A stretch of DNA of 64,000 nt from Anadara kagoshimensis (Eukaryota; Mollusca; Bivalvia; Arcoida; Arcidae). Below are positions 1 through 11,400 of the stretch, in pieces. Under the pieces are notes generated by a model that was not told the DNA's origin, did not search any database, and saw only the letters and a program-made list of their open reading frames with translations. The stretch spans positions 13,865,489 through 13,929,488 of the forward strand of contig CM037873.1 in the NCBI GenBank assembly GCA_021292105.1. Direction: 5' to 3'. Within the stretch, counting starts at the first letter, position 1, and every line of letters starts with the position of its first letter. The position numbers and the translations under genes were made by a program.

Positions 1-116
1 ATTGACACCTTAAATTCCTAAATATCTTAAAAATTAATAAAATTATTAAGATTTAAAATTTTGCAAGATTTAAGTTCAGGAAAATTTCAGCTAAGGAATG
101 ATTGTGAAACCGGGGC
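1..116. repeat. Right half of an inverted-repeat element, cut by the window edge
   Basis: The stretch matches the right half of the element at 47100-47364: both run from a block beginning GACACCTTAAATTCCT to an end near GATTGT(G/T)AAACCGGG. The left half would lie outside the window. It is probably a MITE-type non-autonomous DNA element; no coding sequence is seen. Confidence 0.6.
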
Positions 117-838
117 AAGTTACTTCACCTATCTTAACGAGACTACGGTTATACCAAAACGAGACTTTTATTAAAAGTTGCAATAACAGCGCGTTTATAA
201 CGGTTCATCAAATCCATGATAAAACAGATTGTATAAAACATATTAAAATGTTTTGTTAATTCGTGTCAGATATTTTCAATAGTAACACAGGGAGTGTAGT
301 TCTTGCACTTTGTCTACTTGATCGGATCTATATAAAAGTGGAACATGGACACAAATGTTCATCTTATATTGGACTGGCCGAAACATGGAAGTCTACTTGA
401 ATATGTCGATACTTTGATGAAAAGATCTTTCATCTTATGCTTATTCAATGGTTGCAAAATAAATGTAGATATTAAGACTTTAATAGAAATCAAACTTTGC
501 CTTTACAATTATGTTCAGGTATTGATTAGCAGGGCACACATTTGTATAAACACAGCCATTCTCTGACATTGCTTAACATTCCATAATGTGAAATGTTAAC
601 CTGTTCAATTAAATGTAATAAAAATATAATGCTTGTTAACATGGTGGATTTTTCAAATCGGAAAAGATTGGTCAATACCAGTATTAACGTTTAACCAGTG
701 TAAAATAAATTTTCTTTGAACAAAAAGTTTAATTAATTCTATTGACTCGTTTAGTCGATATATCGATATATTGATAAAACCAACCCTTTTACCAGGACTA
801 ATGTATTAGTTTTACTTTCGCTGTCTGACGTCTGCGTT

Positions 839-863
839 TTGTCTCTCTGTCTTATTAACTGCC

Positions 864-911
<48 letters not shown>

Positions 912-2430
912 CATTGGGTGCTAATTGTTTATCCTTCTCATTGACTAACGATTGTCTCTGTTTTATTAACTTCCTATTGTCTCTTTCTGTCTCATTGACT
1001 GCTAATTGTCTATCTGTCTCATTAACTGCCTTTTCTCTCTCTCTCTTTCTCATTGACTGACAATTGTCTTTTGTCTTATTGACCGACAATTATCTCTCTG
1101 TCGCATTGACTAACAATTATCTCTCTGTCCCATTGACTGCTAATTATATTGACTAACAAATATCTCTCTGTCCCATTGACTTTCAATTATCTCTCTGTCC
1201 CATTGACTTTTAATTATCTCTCTGTCTCATTCACTGACAATTATCTCTATGTCCCATTGACAGACAATTATCTCTCTGTCTCATTGACTGACAATTATCT
1301 CTATGTCTCATTGACTGACAATTATCTCTCTGTCTCATTAACTTCCAATTATCTCTCTGTCTCATTAACTTCCTGTTATCTCTCTGTCTCACTGACTTCC
1401 AATTATCTCTATGTCTCATTGACTTTCAATATAATCTCTGTTTCATTGACTTTCAATTATCTCTATGTCTCATTAATTTCGAATTATCTCTCTGTCTCAT
1501 TGACTTCCTGTTCTCTCTCTGTCTCACTGACTTCCTATTATCTATGTTTATCATTGACTTCCAATTAACGCTCTGTCTTATTGACTTTCAATTATCTCTC
1601 TGTCTCATTGACTTCCAATAATCTTTATGTCTCATTGACTTTCAATTATCTCTCTGTCTCATTGACTTCCAATAATCTTTATGTCTCATTGACTTTCAAT
1701 TATCTCTCTGTCTCATTGACTTTCAGTTATTTCTTTGTCTCATTGACTTTCAATTATCTCTCTGTCTCATTTATTTCCAATTATCTCTCTGTCTCATTGA
1801 CGTCCAATTATCTCTCTGTCTCATTTACTTTCAAGTATCTCTCTGTCTCATTGACTTCCTGTTATCTCTCTGTCTCACTGACTTCTAATTATTTTCTATG
1901 TCTTATTGACTTTCAATATAATCTCTGTGTCATTGACTTTCAATATAATCTCTGTCTCATTGACTTTCAATTATCTCTGTCTCATTAACTTCGAATTATC
2001 TCTGTCTCATTGACTTCCAATTATCTCTCTGTCTCATTGACTTTCAATTATCTTTTTGTCTCATTGACTTCCGATTATCTCTCTGTCTCACTGACTTCCT
2101 ATTATCTTTGTGTATCATTGACTTCCAATCTTCCAATTAACCCTCTGTCTTATTGACTTTCAATTATCACCCTGTCTCATTGATTTCCAATTATCTCTCT
2201 GTCTCATTGATTTCCAATTATCTCTCTGTCTCATGATCATTGACTGACAATAATATATCTGTCTCATTGACTGCCAGTTGTTTCCCTGTCTCATTGACAT
2301 CAAATTGTCTTTGTCTTATTCACTGCCAGTTGTTTCTCTATCGTTGACTGTCCATTGTTTATTCGTCTATTGGCTGCCAATTGTCTCTCTGTTCCCTTGA
2401 CTACCAATTGTCAATTTGTCTTTTTGATGG
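839..2430. repeat. About 1.6-kb minisatellite with a unit of about 27 bp
   Basis: A TC dinucleotide run at about 866-907 leads into several dozen diverged copies of a unit like ATTGACTTCCAATTATCTCT followed by CTGTCTC (27 bp). Because the unit is a multiple of three, long open frames run through it on both strands. They translate to a monotonous nine-residue repeat and are by-products, not genes. The array lies upstream of the first exon recognised for gene A. Confidence 0.9.
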
Positions 2431-2663
2431 CAATAACAATTTCTTCCCCCAACCATTACCTCCAATTGTAATGTTAACAAACATATTTGTGTAGAGTAGT
2501 TGTTATATCACGCGGTTTTTATTTTAAGTTTATGTCTACCTTTTTACAGTTTTTCATAGTATGGCAGTTACCTATTTTTGACATTTACATTTTCAAAATC
2601 ACTATCTTTTTTCTTTGTTTTGTTTACTCATTGTCACTATTGTTTCTATGTGTATATTTTCAG

Positions 2664-2841
2664 ATTCAATATGTAACTTTCCGGCACAATGGAGTGGTAC
2701 TTGGTATGACAGTTCTAGATCTGCTACAATCTCTATAGCTACTGACCAAATCACGGGTTGGAGTGTGACGGCTTTTGTTGCCACAAGTACTGTGTGGGCG
2801 TGTAAATTTGAAGATCCTACAAATAATTATTATGTATTTGA
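2664..2841 (+). CDS. Gene A exon: first Cys-rich ectodomain module
   Basis: The acceptor is TATTTTCAG and the donor GTAAGT. The frame reads SICNFPAQWSGTWYDSS and ends at NYYVFE, entered with two bases of a split Asp codon. The C-x-FP-x2-W-x-G-x-W motif is the start of the module. The same frame stays open upstream through a hydrophobic stretch (TTG at 2615, ATG at 2648), but the strong acceptor and T-rich tract argue that this is intron. Confidence 0.85.
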
Positions 2842-5800
2842 GTAAGTATGAAAGTATTTTAAGCGTTAAAAGCTAATTTCTCATTTAAAGAGTCATGTAG
2901 GCTTTCTTTTCCCCATTATGATGGGTATCGTCAGTGGTGGGGCCACGAATTTTGGAAATGAATTTTATGAATTTTTCATAAAGTGTATCGTTTTAATTAA
3001 GATAAATCTAATTTGCTTTTTAATTTGTTAAATGTCATTTTTACACTTCCGGAACAGCTTGTTTTGGCGCCATAGGTGGAGCACCAATCAAGTTGTATAG
3101 GAACATGGCTGTCATTGTAGAATACTGATCGAACTCGAAAACTTTTCACAACCGTTTATAAAACAAGCAAGTTGTCTAGATACAATTTTTTTTCTGAATA
3201 TTTTACAGATAGGGGTGATAACCATAAAAATAGATTTTATCACTAAAAGTTCATTAGCATTAACCAGTTAAGATATGGGAACATTAATATTGCTAATGAA
3301 ATTTAAAATTAGAATTGATACAATGTATACATTTATGTTATTGTAGAGGTGATTGATACAATGTATACATTTATGTTATTGTAGAGGTGATTGATACAAT
3401 GTATACATTTATGTTATTGTAGAGGTGATTGATACAATGTATACATTTATGTTATTGTAGAGGTGACCAAACAACCACTCAAGGAGGGAATATTCTTTAT
3501 ACCTATATATGCATAAAGTGGACTGAAGTTACTGCTAATTCTTATTATTATTACCGAATGTCTAGTAAGTAGTTAAAAACATGGAACTGGCTAAATAATA
3601 GACACAATGAAACAAATACTATCTAACATTACAGCGTAACCATCGATTTAATATTTGCATCATATCCCAAGAATCTTTAACATGTAATCGACCGTCCTGG
3701 AATATCCGGATCCTTTGGAGAAAGACACCTAACTCCTATTAGCGCAGACATTCTCACACTAAGAACTGTCTAAAAGCCCATGGCATTCTGACCATTGAGA
3801 GACGCTTTGGTCTTTGATCACGTGATCCAAGAAGCTTCCCCTATTAAGGCGATACACTTGCTCTTATTACAATCGCAATGTGGGGGATAACCAAAGATAA
3901 AAGTGCGATACAATTATATGTAACAGTTACATCATAGTTTTTCGAGATTGGTTGATTTATCAGACAGTTGATGTCTGATTACATGATGGGCGTGTCCGAG
4001 AGCGATTTAGCGTGTTCTTACAAACATTACACAAAGCCAAAGCTGTACCGGAAACGATTCCGTTTGATTTACATGTATTTCTCAAATGTTGGATTTTTAG
4101 TATTTCGTTAGAAAATTTTGTGTTGTTTGTAATTTACTTTTGTTGGTAATGTGCGGAAAATCTTTTTTTCTAAACAGGAATATAATATATAATTAGTTTC
4201 TGTACAAATTTCGTTTGTTGATTTATTTTCATTTGGGGTCGTGGTTTTTGGGCGGGACAAATTTTACCGATAACTACAATCTTAGTTATCGCATATGCGA
4301 TAACCAACATTGTAACAATTGGTAGGATATATCATGGGCCGGGATCAAAGGAATGACGTCAGATCTATGAGACAAAATAGGCTTAATTCATCGAATTGAT
4401 TATTGAAGCATGATATATATTTATTCCTACTACAATTTATCAATGACCCTGGAGAGAATTCAATCTGAAAACACATGCTCTCAAACAGCATAAAAACCCA
4501 AAACGTGAAGGATCTAGTCAAACCTGTCTAAAAGCCACCCGGGGGGGGGGGGGGAGAGAAAAAGTTGCCTTCATGACCTGATGACCTTTATATCCAAGTT
4601 TCAATTGTTTGAATAAAGAACAAGTGGGGTACCATTCGAATAGCCTTTATAAGCAGGTGACCCTTATATAGAGGTTGCCGTTAGGGCAGGTTGGACTGTA
4701 CTTACAAAATAGTTATTGATTCGTTGTTAATGCACTTTTGGATAAGTAAAGTATGTCAGATATGGGACAAGTAATCTTAAATGTGCATACGAGAACATCT
4801 GGACAATAAATGAAAACTTATTATATAAAACATTCCTTCAACTTGTAATATTATTTATCATAGACATAAACGGAAACGCCGCCAATGCCAGAGTAGTGAC
4901 AGCACCTCAGATAACGTCCGGCTTTGCTGCGACTGTGTGCAATGGTTCGCCAACATCACCGGAGTTTTTCACTATGGTAAAAGACGGTACGTACGTCAAT
5001 CATTTATTTATTTTATAATATTTAACTAATGTGCCCTATTTAGAGTTTGTTTTGTAACGTTTTGTCAAATTTATGTCACCAAGACGAATAACTCTGACAC
5101 AGTTTAATTTTAATTCTAATACCATAAAATCATGTTATGTTCCTTACACGTTCAACAAATTCTTACAACTCTAGACTATTGTGTCTAATATCTCAATAAT
5201 AAAACATTTATGACATAAAATTGACCGAGAAGAGAACGGATACGCCATAAATGACATAGTTATGACGTAATGTTTGTCACGTGACTACTATCATACAGAA
5301 AAGTTTTAATAATCACCACTTTATAACAGATTTGAAAGTATACACTGGTTAAAAACTGTCAAGGTTTTTATTCAAGGCTTAAAGGTCATGGTTTTCATCT
5401 TTTTAGAGTCACAGACTGTTAATTAAAATTTCAGTAATTAAAAGGAATTGACAAATGTTTAAGTGCAAGTGAGCTAAGCATAAAAAAGAACACTTTTGTG
5501 AATGTCATGATCTAAGTATTTATGTTTGAAAAAACTCTATGTCAAAGAATACACTATTGTAAAACTCAAGATCTAAAAATTCACTTTTGAAAAAATCTAG
5601 AACACATATACGGGTTAGACTGTCAAAACATGGTGCATTAGAATATCAGTAAGTTACAGAAACTGCAAATGTTTAAATGCAAGTGAGCTACACATAAAAG
5701 AGAATATTTTGAAAATGTCTTAAACGTTTAATCTTGTAAAACAAAGTATCCACTTTCGTAAAATAAAATTGATCTAAGCATCTAATTTTGTAAAATTCTA

Positions 5801-6436
5801 GATTTTAATTTCAATTTTTTTAAACTCTGGCTTTAAGCATCAACTGTTGTTATACTCAGTAATTGTAATTATTACGGTAAGCACAACATCAAATTGTATC
5901 TGACCAAATAAATAACATAAGATGTATGTGATTTTTAGGACAACAAGCAGCTGTGAAACAGAATTGTCCAGAACCATTTCTTGGTACATTTTCTTATGTA
6001 TATAACGATGGATCATCTACAACTTGTGGAACACCTGAATGGGACGGATGTTCTGATAGACAAGCCATGACTTTTAATCTTGCTACATGTTCCACAAAGA
6101 TAGCATATTCAAGTAGGTTACGTTAAGTATTTAATCTAGAACATGAAGGTTAATTATAAGAAAAAACAAATAACATATAAAGTTTATATTCCCCTTTATT
6201 TTCAATTTTGATTACACACGTGGTGGGTTTAGTTAGCTCAAAAGGAGACGCTTACCCTTCCGAAGCACTTGGTCTCACTTTCCTTGGTGGAAGTTCTTTT
6301 GTATCATTTAATTTGCAAGTTTTCAAAGTTTTATTTTGTTTTTGGATTGTGATTTGGACATGGATTGGTATGTTTGTTTTTACTTTACTTTTGGATTGTT
6401 ATTTGGACATAGATTGGTATGTTTGTTTGTTACTTT

Positions 6437-6470
<34 letters not shown>

Positions 6471-8381
6471 TGTGATTTGGACATAGATTGGTATGTTTGT
6501 TTTTACTTTGTTGTTGGATTGTTATTTGGACATGGATTGGTATTCTTGTTTTTACTTTACTTTTGGATTGTTATTTGGACATAGATTGGTATTCTTGTTT
6601 TTACTTTACTTTTGGATTGTGATTTGGACATGGATTGGTATGTTTGTTTTTACATTGTAAAAACTAGAAGAACTAGGTCCTGTATAAATAAATTTCAATA
6701 AAAACTAAATAAACAAAACATTGAAAATGCATACCATTAATCATTAAATCATAAAACGTAACATTCAGTACAGGCCCATCAAAAGTTTAACACTAAGCTA
6801 TAGAATTGATTTCAAATCCGCGGCTCATTTAGGCTCCTCGTTAGCTTTATCTCAGATATCTACCATCCATCAGTAGCTTTAGTTTAATGCCACAAGCTAT
6901 CCAATATCGGCTACTCGATAGCCAGGCTTCGAGCTCAGTGTTAATTTTTCCGCCGGTCTGTCATAAATACATGTGGATTGAATTATGGTGATGTGTGTAT
7001 TCTTATGGTAGTGATTCAGTAATATATATTTGTAGTTTTTACATGTAAGTAAGCCATGTTATATAGCGAGTTTATGTATATTGCTATATTTGTCTTCTAG
7101 CTAGTGGTTTGGTATATTGTGCGGCTTCCATTGTGGACTCATCAGATAGTTCTATTTATTATGTATCTGTCGTTAACAGTGATAGCTCAGTGGACAATTC
7201 CGCTACATACAGATTCACCTGTTTTGTAAGTTGATTGTTTGTATAATATTAATTTGTTAACTTAGAGTAACTTCTGGCACATGTACGCCACACATCACCA
7301 TAAAAAAGCTTCACCGTAAAATCATTTTGTGCTCAAGGTAATTTGAATTTGTATAAAAATATATTTTTGCACTGGTCTAATAGAGTGACCACAGTACGTT
7401 TACGTGCGAGCGTATGGCACAACACGGCGTCTGTATGTGTGTGTTTGTTATTTTGCGTCGTTTAACATAATTACCAGTTCTCTTGGCATTCAACTAAACT
7501 TGGTCAGAAGTTTATATGGGTCGATGTAATACAGATTTGTTCTAGGAGCGTATATTAGGATTTTGACTTAGGGGTTTCAGTCTTTTAACAAACTGCCATA
7601 TACCTTTTTTAATTTTATAATTCATTAAAAATTTGTATTTGACATTGTCATTATTTATCAGATCCATTAGGCGTTTTGTTTAGCTTTGTATTCACAACGT
7701 AATAAATATAAATTGTTTGCTATATATTCAGTATTGTTTTGCATTCATGATAATTAATACATGTATGTTTTATTCTACCAGTTTTTGTATATTTTAACAG
7801 GCTGTTAAAACATCGGGATCGAATGTTGTAGCAAGTCAGAAAAAGGAAGCTTGTGAGTCCGGTCAAACACCGACCGCACAACCCACTGGTGGTGCTACTA
7901 TAACTCTTACAGCCTCAAGTATGTCTCTGTTATTATAATTGTCTATTATACTATGTACTATACTTATTATAAATTAACATTCTATTATATATATGTACTG
8001 TTGACAAAGCGTGCAATATGAAAAAATTGATTCGGGTAATCTCGGACTGCAACAAAGTTTGCGTGCAAATATCGATATATATTGCACGCTAACACCTCGG
8101 GATTTATCCTTTAATTTCTATGTGATGCATATATTGCTATATAATAAACATATGTACTGTTGAAGCTGTTGTCTTATAAGATATCAATTTGTAAATGTTA
8201 GGGTAACCATTCTAACCTGTTACCATGGCAACAGTGACCATAATTTATGTTTTTGATATCATTGTGTAAAAGTATTAATTATAAAATTATTTAAAACTAT
8301 GTTTAGAAATAGTTCAAATTGTATTGAAAAACGAAATTCTAATATCGAATTTATTTTAAAATTTCAGCTACGTGTCGTGAG

Positions 8382-8439
<58 letters not shown>

Positions 8440-11400
8440 ATAGTCTAGTACAATCACGAAAGCAGTATGAAGCCAGAATGTCAGTGCTGATCTGGTGACG
8501 TATATGGTTTTAAGTGGGTATTGGCTATTTCTGGTCAACATAATAATATTGATAACTTAAAATAAAAACAAGGCAAGTCACGGGTTTACTACAAACCTTT
8601 AAAAGTTAAAATTTTTAGCGTTATGTGTGAAACAAAAATTACGACACATTTCTGTGCACTAAATAAAAAATTTAAATGTCTGTATTAGCTGTAGTGTATA
8701 ACTTGGGATGTTTCGATATAACTTTAGTGATCCGACTGAAAGGTTATTAAAACCTCATTTTATTTCACTTAGACCGTAAAACATGGCAGTAGTCGAATAA
8801 TATACTCATACTTTGATGTATTATTTTGACAGCGTTTACTACCACATCTGCCACCACTACCACCACCACACAGTCTAGTGCCAGCAGTTCTGGAGATGCT
8901 GGTGGTTCTGCGGTTGCCGTTGCTGCCGGTGGTGCTATTGCCGCTGTGGTCATTATAGCAGTGGTCATCATTGTGATCATATTGGTCATTAAGTACAAAA
9001 AGTCTCCCAGAAAGGTCAATGGTTCAGACCATGTTGTATCTGAAAACGGAACTATTCCTCCAAAAGGTAAGTTGAAGTGGGTTTGCTTTCTTGTATCATT
9101 AAGCTTTAAGCTTGGCACATTTGTGCTCGACATTGAAAATATAATTATGGACTTTATAACCACTGTGTACGTATACCCATTGGAATTGAGTGGTTAAACA
9201 GATTTTGACCGATATTTTTAACTAAACTTTAGTTTAGTGTAGAAAATTGTTAGTTACATGTAGTTATTGACAAACCCGTTCCAAATGCTAACTGTATGTT
9301 CTCTCTAAACATTTCCCATTTCTTTACCCTTTTAGACGCCTTTCGAAAGTTTAACACTTAGCTAACGAAGTAGTGCAAACTCGACTGTTCAACTCAGCTC
9401 CTCGTTAAATATACATGTAATTTGGCAGGTTTTCTGAAGATCTATCTCTCAACACTTTGTCACAAGTTGTCCATATCTCGGCAGCTAGCTGAAGTTCGAC
9501 CCCCTTTGATTACCCAAGTGTTAAACTTTCGACAGTTCTGTACCGTAAGTAATGACGTACAGTGAACGTATGAAAGTATACCAGACCCTGTCAGTGTACA
9601 GATATATTGAATCAAAAAGTAAAGATTTAACAAAATTACACAAATTTTCGTATAAAATAATGATGACGCCCATGACGTAAATGATCAAAATGTTGATATT
9701 AGAAATAGTTTTCATTACTTGTAAATGTGTCTTATATATTTAATGATAGAAGACGAATAGTAGGTAAGTAAAGTTTAAATGTAGAGGTCTTCACTCTAAT
9801 CTTTTCTTGGTCCAGTGATATATTGTACTTAGTTCATCTATTCCAAGTATAAGAATGTTTTTTTGCATTTTATTACACTACATCCCAGTATTATAATTCT
9901 ATCAACTGTCATGTGCCGATTTTAATTTTTTTTAAATAATGCATTCAAAATTAGAACATGGCAACTTTGAATGCATTTTTTTAATAAAAATTCAAAATCA
10001 GCACATGACACAATTATTCATTAATTCTTGTACTTGAGTGATCACAGAAAGAACTCTCACTTGTCGTTTAATTTCTGTGATTCAGAGGTCCAAATGTCAT
10101 CTAAATCAACAGAAACATTCCAGCCCAGGTCCAAATCACTATCCCAAAAACAAAGTAATAGCTTTGGAAACTGGCAAATTTAGTTAAACACATGAACTTT
10201 ATATGCAGAAAGCGTGCTTACGCTGAATAGTCAGTGTAATCAAGATCGTGCCACAATTCGAATTTGTGTACACGTCACAAGAGATCTAGAAACGTATTGA
10301 TATAATTGATTATTTGTGTACACGTCACAAGAGATCTAGAAACGTATTGATATATCAGATTATGGTGGCACTGGGCTTCATGATAAACATATCTATAAAG
10401 TCTGGTTGTTTTAAGTGTTTTACAAAGCCACATACTTTAACAACAACCCAGAAACATCGGATACTACAATTAGCAACTACAAATGTCGAGCGTCACAATA
10501 TTTTAATAAAAAGCTGGTCCATGTTCAAATCATAATCTAAATAACAAAATAAAAGTTTAAAAACTGCCAAACTTGGTTAAGACCGACTGCTAAATTACAA
10601 GGGATACTGTGAAGGTATCTGGAGGGGTGAGATTATTACTGTCTAGGTCATAGAAGGATCAAACAAATGAGTTGTTATAGTTTGACCTGGCCGTTTGACC
10701 TTTAATTTGAATATTGAAACGCACATATCCATTGTGTAATGTAGGGGCTACATAGAGTTTATATATAAGGGTAGATAATAGTAATACTGGGTACCGACTG
10801 TTTATGGTATTGAAACAGGTGTGTTACCTATTAGCCCAATCTAATATCCAAATTATAAGTCATCTATATGATCTATTACCAAATATACTAATAACATCTA
10901 TTACATTGGTATATATTTATTTTTAAAAAAAACTATTGCATCCACTGCCAAACACAAATAACATTGGTGTTCTTTTTAAACTCTATCTTTCATGCATGCT
11001 TTTGATATATCAGATATGCAGTGGTCTGGTTTAGATGTTTGCGTGTTGTTTTATAGAACAGTCCTTTTCAGTGTTTAATATACGTTTTTTAAAGTCGACA
11101 GTAGTCTGTTACTTGGTGGATTTACTTTGCATGGATATATTATGGCATGTTTTAATGGAAATATTGTAATTAGAATTTCAAAAAATCAAATTACGGATTT
11201 TGACTTTATTAAAAGTTGATTAGAACAAAATTAAACATTAAAATTTAAGTATTCCAACAAGGATATAAGACTGGTCTCATTGGAAATATTCATCTAGTTG
11301 AGAACGATGGGATCTTCAATAAATATAAATAAAAGCTTACTATGAAGCTCTACCTATGCAAGATAAGTTTGGGGAAAATCATCCACTTGGATCCGAGAAA

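Noticed and set aside
1149-1988. Two 135-139-codon frames with a nine-residue repeat, looking like a repeat protein
   Set aside because: The 27-bp minisatellite keeps several frames open on both strands by arithmetic; units are degenerate at DNA level without codon-position bias.
839-2430. CRISPR-like regular array
   Set aside because: Units are contiguous and diverged with no unique spacers, and the sequence is eukaryotic.
2615-2663. In-frame hydrophobic leader directly upstream of the first gene A exon, resembling a signal peptide
   Set aside because: It starts with TTG, the only in-frame ATG leaves too short a leader, the T-rich composition is that of an acceptor tract, and the TTTTCAG acceptor and paralogue-like split codon favour a separate upstream exon.
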